Source of the DNA: a virus
IMG/VR virus record: IMGVR_UViG_3300022707_001079
Coordinates: 1-20,069 of that record
DNA length: 20,069 bases
Reading direction: 5' to 3' (one strand)
In this document: positions 12,842-20,069 of the stretch, one piece after another
Numbering within the stretch: the first letter of the stretch is position 1
Layout of the letters: every line of letters starts with the position of its first letter
Program-made: the position numbers and the translations under genes
Notes under the pieces: model-generated
What the model was told of the DNA's origin: nothing
Databases searched by the model: none
Seen by the model: only the letters and a program-made list of their open reading frames with translations

Positions 12842-13437
12842 ACTTCATACCCCCATTCCGCTGCAATAGGTTTACAAAAATCTTCTATCTGGTCACGTTG
12901 CCAATCAGGTAGTAAGCGCCACATACCAGGATGAATAACGCCGATATGCGCCCCGTGAATTTTCTCTTCGTCAAATGTCCGAAAAGATTTTTGTTTATCC
13001 GCCCGTTCTTTATTTTCCTTAACAGAATATTTTGCACTAATCTCATCTTGTGTTTCACGTGAAACATTTGTCCAGAGTCGTTCCCGAATCATTTTAAAAA
13101 TCACATCATAGTCATTATAAAATTCTTCATACCGTAACAATTTTCCACGATATCCACGGACAAAATGGAGCGCGTCATAGTGTTCTTTCATGACAACCAT
13201 TTCTGCTTCTAATCCTTTCGTACCACCATCTGCTTCACTTCCACGAGAAAGGCGAACACGATACCGGGAAGCAGCTACATCGCACGGGTGACGAATAGAC
13301 GACACTACAAAAGAACCATCAGGTTCCCATGCCGCTGGATGAGTTTGGGGGATTTCCATTTCCGGAAATACCGTTTTCAAGATCTGCCAGATTAATGTAG
13401 ACCCACTACGGGGTATCCCGCAACATACGAGTTTCAT
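12838..13437 (-). CDS. PAPS-dependent sulfotransferase
   Basis: The 199-residue protein carries both PAPS-binding signatures. The 5'-phosphosulfate loop is GIPRSGSTLIW (residues 7-17, equivalent to PKSGTTW), and the 3'-phosphate motif is IRHPCDVAASRY, with Arg49 and Ser57 eight residues apart, the same spacing as Arg130 and Ser138 of oestrogen sulfotransferase. It transfers sulfate from PAPS to a hydroxyl or amine, probably on a sugar given its neighbours. It overlaps the exostosin-like gene by 32 bases and the last sugar transferase by ATGA. PAPS could come from the phage APS kinase at 6863-7435. At 199 residues it is shorter than most family members, but both signatures are intact. A perfect parS sequence lies inside the gene. 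Confidence 0.85.
   Translation of the reverse strand: MKLVCCGIPRSGSTLIWQILKTVFPEMEIPQTHPAAWEPDGSFVVSSIRHPCDVAASRYRVRLSRGSEADGGTKGLEAEMVVMKEHYDALHFVRGYRGKLLRYEEFYNDYDVIFKMIRERLWTNVSRETQDEISAKYSVKENKERADKQKSFRTFDEEKIHGAHIGVIHPGMWRLLPDWQRDQIEDFCKPIAAEWGYEV
13051..13066. promoter_or_regulatory. parS: Perfect parS-like centromere site
   Basis: The bases TGTTTCACGTGAAACA form a perfect 16-base palindrome and match the bacterial chromosomal parS consensus TGTTNCACGTGAAACA at every position. ParB proteins of most bacteria bind this site to nucleate spreading and chromosome segregation. Here it lies in the sulfotransferase coding sequence (residues NVSRET on the minus strand). No parA or parB gene is seen in the window. 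Chance occurrence in 20 kb is of the order of one in tens of thousands. Function in the phage is unproven. Confidence 0.75.
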
Positions 13438-14227
13438 GTTTAATCCATGCCTTCCAGTAGTTCATATCCATTTTTTTCATGGAATCGTGTGTGAAGCGTT
13501 CCTGTAATGCGGGGAGCTCCCCTATCAATCGGTCCTCTGTTACTTCATCCCAATGGTCTACTCGGAGACACGGCATATCATCCAGAATATCCGTGGCCCT
13601 GGATCGTAACACAATCGGGACAGAACCCAGCGCCATGGCTTCCCAATGCCGATGACAATCCAATCCAGCACCAGGTGGGGACAGAACGTAATCGTGCGTT
13701 TGGACGCCCGTGTAGAAATCCTCAATAGCCACGTAGCAATCAGGCATACCACCTTCAACAGTTACCCAATCGAATCCCCCAAATTGTTCATACATGCCTT
13801 CTCTGGGATTTGTTCGGTGCCGTACAATGTTTCGGTAGAAATTCATATACATTAGGTTCCGGCGTGCCGGTCGTGGTTCTCTTCTCCGATTCATACAAAG
13901 ATCCTGATGCCCTCGTTTGAAAGCAAAGCCAATCGGAATAGGAATTACGCGTGGATGATCCACCATCACATTCGTAGAGAACCAGAATTTGATATTTGAT
14001 GGCATGGATCTCACCATTTTTTGCGTTAAGGAAGCATCAGAATACGTAGTAATTAAGATACAGAGACCTATTTTCTTTGTCATTCTGAATTGATGATGAG
14101 TCAAATGGGTGATTCCATAGATAACAGGACCGTCCCCAAGCACACTGCTATCAAAAAGAACACCCGCAAGATCCGCGAACTTTTGGTTATCTACCGGATC
14201 GAATTCCTTAAATATCGAGTTTGACAT
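13406..14227 (-). CDS. Exostosin-like glycosyltransferase
   Basis: The 273-residue product has the exostosin/GT47-type signature SPPGAGLDCHRHWEA followed by MALGSVPIVLRS (residues 183-209), the donor-binding end of a GT-B fold. The first part contains GITHLTHHQF and a strand WFSTNVMVDHPRVIPIPIG, also typical of this group. It would transfer a sugar from a nucleotide donor to a glycan. The ribosome site AGGGA precedes ATG 14227, giving a 20-base overlap with the FkbM gene; the end overlaps the sulfotransferase. It is shorter than many GT47 proteins, so part of the first domain may be reduced. Confidence 0.75.
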   Translation of the reverse strand: MSNSIFKEFDPVDNQKFADLAGVLFDSSVLGDGPVIYGITHLTHHQFRMTKKIGLCILITTYSDASLTQKMVRSMPSNIKFWFSTNVMVDHPRVIPIPIGFAFKRGHQDLCMNRRREPRPARRNLMYMNFYRNIVRHRTNPREGMYEQFGGFDWVTVEGGMPDCYVAIEDFYTGVQTHDYVLSPPGAGLDCHRHWEAMALGSVPIVLRSRATDILDDMPCLRVDHWDEVTEDRLIGELPALQERFTHDSMKKMDMNYWKAWIKHETRMLRDTP

Positions 14228-14807
14228 ATAATGTGTTCCCTGCTGTTCTACAAAATTCGCGATAGTTTTCAGGTAACGCGAACCCCCCGCCCTCCATACA
14301 AATCAAAGTAGGTTGCCACCGATTCCAGTCAATGGATTGGAGTACCTGATAATCCATACCCTCACAGTCGATGGAAAGGAAATCAATTTCAGGCACTTTG
14401 TAAGCATCGAATAATTCGACAAGCGTCAAAACATGCACATCAATTTCCGCTTCATAGGTGGCGTCAAAATCCTTTTCGAGTCGATCTTTCCATTCTGACA
14501 AAAGCGTTGATCCCTGTTTATGTCCTTCACCACCAATATGAAATTTCTGTGTGCCGCATTCAGAACCACAAGCACAATTCACAGTACGGACGTGCATATT
14601 ATCAGCGTATCTTTCTTCCAGTGCTTTGTATTGACTGGGTTCTGGTTCCACTAATAGACCTTGCCAACCCCCTTGCTGTAATAATGCGTGCGTGTTAGAA
14701 TTATCGAGACCATTAGCAGCGCCGATATCCACTACAAATCCATAATGCTGTCCCTGGAAATACTTTTCAAGGATTGCATCTTCACCATATTGCGCGCCAA
14801 TAGTCAT
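14208..14807 (-). CDS. FkbM-family methyltransferase
   Basis: The 199-residue protein fits the FkbM family of SAM-dependent O-methyltransferases: SAM-binding VVDIGAANGLDNSNT (25-39), the acidic strand LLVEPEP (51-57), and the late motif IDFLSIDCEGMDYQVLQSID with ICMEGGG. FkbM enzymes methylate hydroxyls of sugars and polyketides, and such genes are common in glycan clusters. The ribosome site GGGG lies about eight bases before ATG 14807. It is flanked by sugar transferases on both sides, so a sugar hydroxyl on the phage-directed glycan is the likely target. Confidence 0.88.
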   Translation of the reverse strand: MTIGAQYGEDAILEKYFQGQHYGFVVDIGAANGLDNSNTHALLQQGGWQGLLVEPEPSQYKALEERYADNMHVRTVNCACGSECGTQKFHIGGEGHKQGSTLLSEWKDRLEKDFDATYEAEIDVHVLTLVELFDAYKVPEIDFLSIDCEGMDYQVLQSIDWNRWQPTLICMEGGGFALPENYREFCRTAGNTLYVKLDI

Positions 14808-14818
14808 ATCCGCAACCC

Positions 14819-15571
14819 CTATCCGTAAAGTTCATCCACTAAAGCACTCAAATTATTGTGACGATCCCACTGATGAATTACAATTGGAACTTCACCGGCC
14901 TTATTAATAATCCAACTTCCATCAATCACAACTGTCTCTCGTGGGATATACCCTACAGTATAAATATCATTATTTTCATTGTTATGGATGGTTCCTTCAA
15001 ATTCAGCTTCTCTTAAAATATAATTATGGCAAGATTGATCTTGTGGTTCCTTTGTCCTAGGTTGTAATCGTCGGAGTTCTTTTGTCAATCGATGCATATG
15101 CAAAGCCACAGCCGTTCGATCCCCACAGAAAGAACCCACACAGGAAATGGGGAAATTCTTCAAACGACCCAATCCCACTTCCCCATAACCAAGTCTTACC
15201 CATAAAGAATTATATGGGCATGTCCCAATTGTCATACTGTCATCTTCCAGAAAAGCATGGAATCCTTCTGCTGGTAATTCATTTGGATTCTTTTGAAAGA
15301 CTACATCTCTAGTATCAACACAGAGAATGCCGGAAGATCCTATATCTCGAATCATATCCCACATCCATAGGAATCGTTCAGCATGTGGCAGTGTTGTCAC
15401 CTTCGGACAAGCAAGCACTTCCACGCCCCACTTCTCGGCCTCTTTCGCTGCCCCTTTATTGACGAATAAAACGATTCTTCCGTGATACCCAGTCATTCTG
15501 AGACTCTTTAGAAATGGACGGATCTGTTCAGCCGTGTACCCAATAGCCGCACCTAATACACAATCAATCAT
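14819..15571 (-). CDS. GT-A-like glycosyltransferase, 250 aa
   Basis: I choose ATG 15571 (MIDCVLGAAIGYTAEQIRPF), with a GGGGG ribosome site four to five bases upstream; a start six codons earlier is possible. GILCVDTRDVVFQ (about residues 81-93; Asp86 and Asp89) matches the metal-binding region of a group of bacterial and phage GT-A transferases. Then follow a GSFCGDR segment and a C-terminal HQWDRH, probably near the catalytic site. Donor and acceptor cannot be read. It overlaps the upstream methyltransferase by eight bases. Confidence 0.7.
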   Translation of the reverse strand: MIDCVLGAAIGYTAEQIRPFLKSLRMTGYHGRIVLFVNKGAAKEAEKWGVEVLACPKVTTLPHAERFLWMWDMIRDIGSSGILCVDTRDVVFQKNPNELPAEGFHAFLEDDSMTIGTCPYNSLWVRLGYGEVGLGRLKNFPISCVGSFCGDRTAVALHMHRLTKELRRLQPRTKEPQDQSCHNYILREAEFEGTIHNNENNDIYTVGYIPRETVVIDGSWIINKAGEVPIVIHQWDRHNNLSALVDELYG

Positions 15572-16250
15572 GGTTCCCCCACCCCTCACCTGTGATGTTT
15601 GTCAATGTTGTAGAAAACCCCCATAAGGATTGTGCCGCTTTATCCACTACCGGTTGCAATTCTTCCAATTCAATTTCATCTTTCGTGAATAAATCAGTCC
15701 ATGGAACCGCGTGTATCTTATTCACTTTTCCTACAGGAGCAAATCGGTATCGGTGCCAACCATCCATTGCATCGTCGATTAGTTCAAAATTATAAAATTC
15801 TGGACTGTTCTTTTCGAGATCATGAAGCATGACCATACGGGCATATTTTGATAGATAGATCATTGCAGGAACACGCGCACATGTGTAAGTGTCTACAAAA
15901 AGGAAATCAAAGGGGTTCATATCTAAGTTTGCGTACCAATCATCCACATCTTTTAAATCCTGTGGACGCATATCTGGACGCCGTGTGCCATTATGAGCAT
16001 TATTCAACGCATGAACTAACCAATGATGATCTGGATGATTTGCTATTGTCTTGATTACCTTATTCGCCCAATTGGCATCATGTTCTATCGTCAATATCCA
16101 CGCAGCAAATTGTTCAATAATAGGGGTTGAATATGCACCACACCCACATTCAACAACAAGTTCTGGACGCAGAATCTCCATCACAGCTTGTAGAAATGGC
16201 ATGTGACTTCCCCATGTCTGTCTGACATGTTCTTCCGTATCTAAACTCAT
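15564..16250 (-). CDS. Class I SAM methyltransferase-like protein
   Basis: The 228-residue product has a class I SAM-binding motif, VVECGCGAYSTPII (32-45), an acidic strand-end motif LTIEHDANW (53-61), and DFLFVDTYTCAR in the place of motif IV. The ARMVMLHDLEKNSPEFYNFE region resembles the metal-ligand part of sugar O-methyltransferase or cephalosporin hydroxylase-like proteins. It is likely to methylate a sugar or other surface component. It overlaps its neighbours at both ends (ATGA with the gene at 16247, eight bases with the next). The exact family is uncertain. Confidence 0.65.
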   Translation of the reverse strand: MSLDTEEHVRQTWGSHMPFLQAVMEILRPELVVECGCGAYSTPIIEQFAAWILTIEHDANWANKVIKTIANHPDHHWLVHALNNAHNGTRRPDMRPQDLKDVDDWYANLDMNPFDFLFVDTYTCARVPAMIYLSKYARMVMLHDLEKNSPEFYNFELIDDAMDGWHRYRFAPVGKVNKIHAVPWTDLFTKDEIELEELQPVVDKAAQSLWGFSTTLTNITGEGWGNHD

Positions 16251-16903
16251 GATAGTGGGTTCCTCTCATGTCCTGGAAATTTATTTGACTGGCGTAAATT
16301 GAACATCCGTTTATCCTCTTTGTGATTAGCCAAAGCGGTATCCAGGTGGGATGGTCTGCCATCTTTCCCTCGTTGCCAATGATCGTGGTACTGGCTGATG
16401 TTCTTCCGTTGCTGGAAAGCATCCATCAGAATAGCCGCCTCTTGAATTTCTTGATCGGAAAAGTAATGAAAATACCCTTCCCAGTACGGTCCGTTGCCAC
16501 TGTAGGATTCATCGATGAAGGCTCTACCCACCCACGGACAGGGACAACACAGGTCAATACTGGCGAATATGTCACCTGTAGGCTGCATAACACCGAATGT
16601 ATCTGGGAATCGTTCCTTGAATTTATCCAGAATAACGTCTGGAGTCTCTTCTAAGGGTGGTCTAATGTCATCACCGATACAAACGACCACTTCCCCCGGA
16701 ACTTCACGACACAGCCTGTTCATGGCGTTAGGATAGCCTTCCCAACGTTCCCCGATGATGACTTTATCAGGTTCTGGGGATATCTCATTAATATGATCGA
16801 ATAATACAGCAGTTTTATACCCTGCTCCTTTCCAGAGTTTGATGCATTCTCCAGCTAGTTTTGGATTGGCGCTTGGCCATACAGCCCATATTTCAGGTGG
16901 CAT
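16247..16903 (-). CDS. Putative glycosyltransferase, 218 aa
   Basis: ATG 16903 (MPPEIWAVWPSANPKLAGEC) is preceded by AAGGAAGG and overlaps the previous gene by 11 bases; the open frame continues 14 codons further but without a better site. VVVCIGDDIRPP (72-83, Asp78-Asp79) sits where GT-A transferases bind metal and donor. CPWVGRAFIDESYSG and YFHYFSDQEIQEAA resemble the acceptor-side region of family 2-like transferases. The call is by fold-level pattern only. Confidence 0.6.
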   Translation of the reverse strand: MPPEIWAVWPSANPKLAGECIKLWKGAGYKTAVLFDHINEISPEPDKVIIGERWEGYPNAMNRLCREVPGEVVVCIGDDIRPPLEETPDVILDKFKERFPDTFGVMQPTGDIFASIDLCCPCPWVGRAFIDESYSGNGPYWEGYFHYFSDQEIQEAAILMDAFQQRKNISQYHDHWQRGKDGRPSHLDTALANHKEDKRMFNLRQSNKFPGHERNPLS

Positions 16904-17504
16904 ATCCTTCCTTCCCGTCAATGACGTTCTTAAATCGCTTTGCACCTCTTGTGTGTAATATAACTGGATTCAAACCTTTAGCGTGTTTCGCCGTAAGTTC
17001 CGTGATGAAAGTATATTCTTGTGGAAGTTCTACGAAATGACAAGCCTTAATATCCGTAATAGCGAGAGCCAAAGTTCTCTGATCCCAAGCTGGTCGCCTA
17101 TCTGGTAATTTGTCTGGATACTGAATATGCAAAGCAATCCATCTATCCACTACCTGCATACAAACTGGCGTATTGGCAAAGTATACAGTGCCGGATAAGA
17201 GCTCCTGGTTCCGCGCGTAATGCACCGCCGCAATATCGCAATCAACATCATCCAGAATGACAGGAGGGTGTAGCATTATCGCGTCTACGTCGATGTACAA
17301 AATAGGATTACCCACATGCTTTTCCAGCATGGATTTTATGACGATTGCTTTATACTGGGTATTCTTCTGCCATGACCCTAGATTCTCTACTGGAAGATAG
17401 TCATGCTCATACCCATGTTCTTCCAACGACAATTTCAGTGTTTGGAATTCATGTTCATACGGTGTGTCTTTTGTATAAAATCCTACTACGAGTGGCCGAC
17501 CCAT
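16893..17504 (-). CDS. DxD nucleotide-sugar transferase, 203 aa
   Basis: ATG 17504 has AAAGGGA at 17511-17518 and is preferred to ATG 17528, eight codons earlier. The product matches a family of nucleotide-diphospho-sugar transferases frequent in phages: FYTKDTPYEHEFQTLKLSL at the N-terminus, NLGSWQKNTQYKA, ILYIDVDA with the DxD Asp72-Val-Asp74, ELLSGTVYFANT, and a late DQRTLALA. It is the first glycan gene after the propeller-protein gene, 16 bases downstream of it, which suggests co-transcription with the virion genes. Confidence 0.75.
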   Translation of the reverse strand: MGRPLVVGFYTKDTPYEHEFQTLKLSLEEHGYEHDYLPVENLGSWQKNTQYKAIVIKSMLEKHVGNPILYIDVDAIMLHPPVILDDVDCDIAAVHYARNQELLSGTVYFANTPVCMQVVDRWIALHIQYPDKLPDRRPAWDQRTLALAITDIKACHFVELPQEYTFITELTAKHAKGLNPVILHTRGAKRFKNVIDGKEGYAT

Positions 17505-17520
17505 TTTAATTCCCTTTCTG

Positions 17521-18771
17521 TTAAACAACTATCGGCGGTGTAATATCGTTCCAATTTCTAACTAAACCATTTGGTTCATCATCCCATTCTTTTCCCCATA
17601 CGGAACCATTCCACACAGCTGCATTGTTTAACGTCACGCCGCCCATTTCGGAGAAGTCACCGCCAATATATAATTTTCCATTTGCAGATAAGCACGTCCA
17701 GATATCAGTACCAGCAGTTAAGCCACCGCCAATCGCCTCAAAGGTTGATCCGTCCCAACTCGCGATATGCAGGAAGTCTGCGCCATCAATTTTGGTGAAG
17801 TTGCCAACGATAATCAACTTTCCCTCATGAACACATAGACCGCGAACCCGCGTACTAGGGGAACCAGCAGAAGTCACCCCAATTGCAGAAAACGCCGAAC
17901 CATCCCAAAGGGCGAGCCTCGCTAGTGAGGTGTCCCCGTCAACGCTTGTGAATCGACCACCAATTGCAAGGTCTGTGCCAAACTGAGATAGGGCCGCTAC
18001 GTTACCTACTATTTGCCCTGGCACGGACCAACTCCCTCCACCGGCCTTTCGGATCAAAATACCCTCAGTGTTGCCGCTTACGTGTGTAAATTTTAACGCG
18101 CCACCAATTACAACGGTATCAGAACTACCGTCATTCCATGGTCGAATAACATCGCAAGACAACGTTGCCGACCCATCCCATGAGACACCGCCGGTATTCT
18201 GCCAATCGGTTCCGTCCCACTGCTGTATCGGGTCATGCGATGCAGCAACTGCTCTGTTTGTGCCAATAAATGATTCGCCGCCCGCGTTTCTGATCGAAGC
18301 GATGATATTAGTGCCAACCGCGCCTGGTCGATCCCCATGAGGTTCCCAGGAATCAAGATCAACATCAAAAAATCCCACCCGTCCAGTTACCGCACCGCCA
18401 ACTTCCACTAATAGCCCATCAATAAGCTGGACACCACGTACAGAACCAGTGGAAGCGTCAACCGCTGAAAGGTCACCAAGTAGGCGGACAACATTAGATC
18501 CAAGATTAGTAAAGTCTCCACTCATTACCAAATTCCCGACAAGTTCCTCGGTCTTCATTAAAACATGTTCGCCGTCACTTGTGAGCATTGCGATACTCAA
18601 ATCACCATCCGTAGTAGCTGCGACCACTTTCATAGCAACAATTTCACCATCAGAAGTTATACAAGGGATAATAAAATCATCTGCTGACGTGGCCGGGGTT
18701 ACAGGAAAAGCAACATACTCCCCATCAGAACCACGTACAGCGATAAAAAAATCACCTTCCGCAATAGCCAT
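17521..18771 (-). CDS. Beta-propeller virion-associated protein with N-terminal repeats
   Basis: ATG 18771 (MAIAEGDFFIAVRGSDGEYV) begins one base after the previous stop; the open frame extends further only by shadowing that gene. Of 416 residues, 5-79 are three 25-residue repeats with SDGE at 15, 40 and 65. The rest shows about seven copies of a blade pattern such as LAIGGRFTSVDGD...LALWDGSAFSAIG, LIIVGNFTKIDGA...ASWDGSTFEAIG and LYIGGDFSEMGG...AVWNGSVW. This resembles Kelch or DUF5122-type propellers. Next to probable structural genes it is likely a tail or fibre-associated adhesin, and it may be the carrier of the glycan. There is no signal peptide. Confidence 0.65.
   Translation of the reverse strand: MAIAEGDFFIAVRGSDGEYVAFPVTPATSADDFIIPCITSDGEIVAMKVVAATTDGDLSIAMLTSDGEHVLMKTEELVGNLVMSGDFTNLGSNVVRLLGDLSAVDASTGSVRGVQLIDGLLVEVGGAVTGRVGFFDVDLDSWEPHGDRPGAVGTNIIASIRNAGGESFIGTNRAVAASHDPIQQWDGTDWQNTGGVSWDGSATLSCDVIRPWNDGSSDTVVIGGALKFTHVSGNTEGILIRKAGGGSWSVPGQIVGNVAALSQFGTDLAIGGRFTSVDGDTSLARLALWDGSAFSAIGVTSAGSPSTRVRGLCVHEGKLIIVGNFTKIDGADFLHIASWDGSTFEAIGGGLTAGTDIWTCLSANGKLYIGGDFSEMGGVTLNNAAVWNGSVWGKEWDDEPNGLVRNWNDITPPIVV
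18535..18759 (-). repeat. Three tandem 25-residue repeats in the propeller protein
   Basis: Residues 5-29, 30-54 and 55-79 repeat with an exact 25-residue period: GDFFIAVRGSDGEYVAFPV, DDFIIPCITSDGEIVAMKV and GDLSIAMLTSDGEHVLMKT. The pattern GDxxIAxxxSDGExVxMKV is kept, while the DNA has diverged, so the repeat is maintained at protein level. It looks like a small beta-hairpin stack that could anchor the protein to the virion. Confidence 0.8.
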
Positions 18772-18772
18772 A

Positions 18773-19444
18773 TTAAACAATCGCCTTAAACTCAAATTCA
18801 GGATCGGTGGATTCATCTTCACCAGTAGAGTCAACAACCCTACCCAAAATCGTTCCATCAGATTCCGCATCAGCAGTCGCCTTATACAATGTAGGAGCTT
18901 CATGAGCAGGAAACTCAATCATCCCCCACGCCAAACCAGTTCCATCGCTCTCATCATTAGAAGCCCAAATAATAAGCGCCGGACCAGATGGAGAACTTTC
19001 TAAATTAGCAGTGGCATCATCAGGAGATTCGCCATCTACAAGAGTAGCATATTTATGATCAGGATCGATAAAATCAATCAAGACAATTGCACGTCCGAAT
19101 ATTGTAGCTAATCCTGTTTCGTTTACATCCAATCCTTGATGAAGAACACAGAATTTATATTCATCTAAACCCTTAACCGGTTCAATTCCTTCAAATGTAG
19201 GACGTGAAAATCGAAAAATCAATTCATCATCATCTGGTTCAAGAATGGAATTCCCCATAGCTAAAATGCCATTGGCATTTACAAAATTTGCTGTAATATT
19301 CTTGATAAAAATAGTAGATGGACCGGCATTACCAGCATTGATCCCCGTTAATTGTTGGGGAGGATTGTCTATCAAACCAGACAATTTATTTATATATGTG
19401 TCCGCAAACTGAATATCATCGCCGGGGAATACCGGTTCTGTCAT
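18773..19444 (-). CDS. Putative virion structural protein, 223 aa
   Basis: AAGGG lies eight bases before ATG 19444. The acidic product (MTEPVFPGDDIQFADTYINK) reads as beta-rich: STIFIKNITANFVNANGILA, then ELIFRFSRPTF, a middle IDFIDPDHKYATLVDGESP and an acidic end. There is no enzymatic motif. Its composition, position between another likely structural gene and the propeller protein, and tight spacing suggest a tail, neck or fibre component. I do not recognise the family. Confidence 0.55.
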   Translation of the reverse strand: MTEPVFPGDDIQFADTYINKLSGLIDNPPQQLTGINAGNAGPSTIFIKNITANFVNANGILAMGNSILEPDDDELIFRFSRPTFEGIEPVKGLDEYKFCVLHQGLDVNETGLATIFGRAIVLIDFIDPDHKYATLVDGESPDDATANLESSPSGPALIIWASNDESDGTGLAWGMIEFPAHEAPTLYKATADAESDGTILGRVVDSTGEDESTDPEFEFKAIV

Positions 19445-19465
19445 AGCCGACCCTTTTACTTTTCA

Positions 19466-20068
19466 TTAAGGAAAGATAACATCGTCATCAATAAGCAACG
19501 TATCAAAATCCATTATTTTCCGAACGTCATGCACATATACATATTTTGCTATTTGTGTAACTCTGTTCTTTCCACCTACTAATTGGACATCAGCAGCATA
19601 CCGAACATCAGCATATTGCCACCCCTTTTTATTAATGAGAATACCCCCGACATCAAAATTAGTTACGTTTTCTGACACAGCAAAATTATAACTAATTTCC
19701 CAAGGAAATGGGAAACGAATAGCAATTTGATCCGTATCAAATTCAAAAGCATCGAAAAAAATTGTACCAGATATTCCTGAATTATTCACACTGGCAAAAT
19801 CCACATTGTTCTCAGTTCTCGCTAAAGGATCTTCTGCTACTAATTCAGTTAAATCAGCATCTTTAAATAACTGAACCACGAAATTAGCCAATCCTATTAT
19901 TTTAGCCATTCTCAAATACAAAGTACCATTATCTGAATTGGTAGAATCTACCCCCGTTATTCCTTCAGGCGTGGAGAATTGTCCCGCCACATCCCCGTCA
20001 ATAAAAGTTCTTAATCCTGAAGTGTGTCTAGCTGGACCCCCCATATAGAGAACTTCCCCATCCTCCAA
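19466..20068 (-). CDS. Putative virion structural protein, partial at window edge
   Basis: The frame reaches the right edge, so the N-terminus is missing; the first edge codon is TTG, and nothing shows that it is the start. The 200 visible residues contain GTLYLRMAKIIGLANFVVQL followed by FKDADLTELVAED. The kDA.LT.LVAE pattern recurs in phage tail and baseplate-region proteins of unknown detail. The rest is beta-rich and acidic (FFDAFEFDTDQIAIRFPFPW). It ends 21 bases before the next gene on the same strand, so it is in the same operon. Confidence 0.5.
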   Translation of the reverse strand: MEDGEVLYMGGPARHTSGLRTFIDGDVAGQFSTPEGITGVDSTNSDNGTLYLRMAKIIGLANFVVQLFKDADLTELVAEDPLARTENNVDFASVNNSGISGTIFFDAFEFDTDQIAIRFPFPWEISYNFAVSENVTNFDVGGILINKKGWQYADVRYAADVQLVGGKNRVTQIAKYVYVHDVRKIMDFDTLLIDDDVIFP

Positions 20069-20069
20069 A

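Noticed and set aside
18449-19003. 184-codon plus-strand frame opposite the virion genes
   Set aside because: It mirrors minus-strand genes with good ribosome sites and repeated motifs; its own translation shows no fold-like pattern or start signal.

Overview
The window looks like part of the genome of a tailed DNA bacteriophage (Caudoviricetes-like). It is gene-dense, the genes are short and translationally coupled (ATGA and TAATG overlaps are the rule), Shine-Dalgarno sites of the AGGAG/AAGGA type are frequent, and several starts are TTG or GTG. The gene content is a T4-like replication-recombination set facing a late structural and modification block. The host cannot be told from the sequence. 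No tRNA, rRNA, CRISPR array or complete insertion sequence was seen, and no gap longer than 300 bases lacks a gene.

Plus strand, 1-12135 (probably early/middle genes): a 63-base perfect inverted repeat sits at the left edge. It is followed by small proteins, a minimal nucleotidyltransferase, a sliding-clamp loader ATPase, a zinc-ribbon protein, a possible UvsY-like recombination mediator, a gp32-type single-stranded DNA binding protein, a RecA/UvsX-like recombinase, a FEN/RNase H-type 5' exonuclease, a complete APS kinase (cysC), and a PD-(D/E)xK resolvase-like nuclease. An SbcC/Rad50 ATPase split into two genes then flanks an SbcD/Mre11-like nuclease, a mini zinc ribbon and a coiled-coil protein. 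After this come a transposase-like DNA-binding domain that seems to start at AUA, and a small hypothetical.

The two strands converge at about 12136-12199 on a long hairpin that fits a terminator for the minus strand.

Minus strand, 20069 down to 12200 (probably late genes): two probable virion proteins come first, one cut by the window edge. A predicted seven-bladed beta-propeller protein follows, starting with three exact-period 25-residue repeats. A tightly overlapping run of eight genes comes next: five predicted sugar transferases, two methyltransferases (one FkbM) and a PAPS-dependent sulfotransferase.

The most interesting reading is that the phage carries a system for making a methylated, sulfated glycan. 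The plus-strand APS kinase would make the sulfate donor PAPS, and the minus-strand sulfotransferase would spend it next to the sugar and methyl transferases, perhaps on the adjacent virion proteins. Other points worth attention are a perfect 16-base match to the bacterial chromosomal parS centromere site inside the sulfotransferase gene, the split Rad50 whose first half ends at its zinc hook, and the inverted repeat that cuts a reading frame at the left edge and may mark an assembly or amplification chimera.
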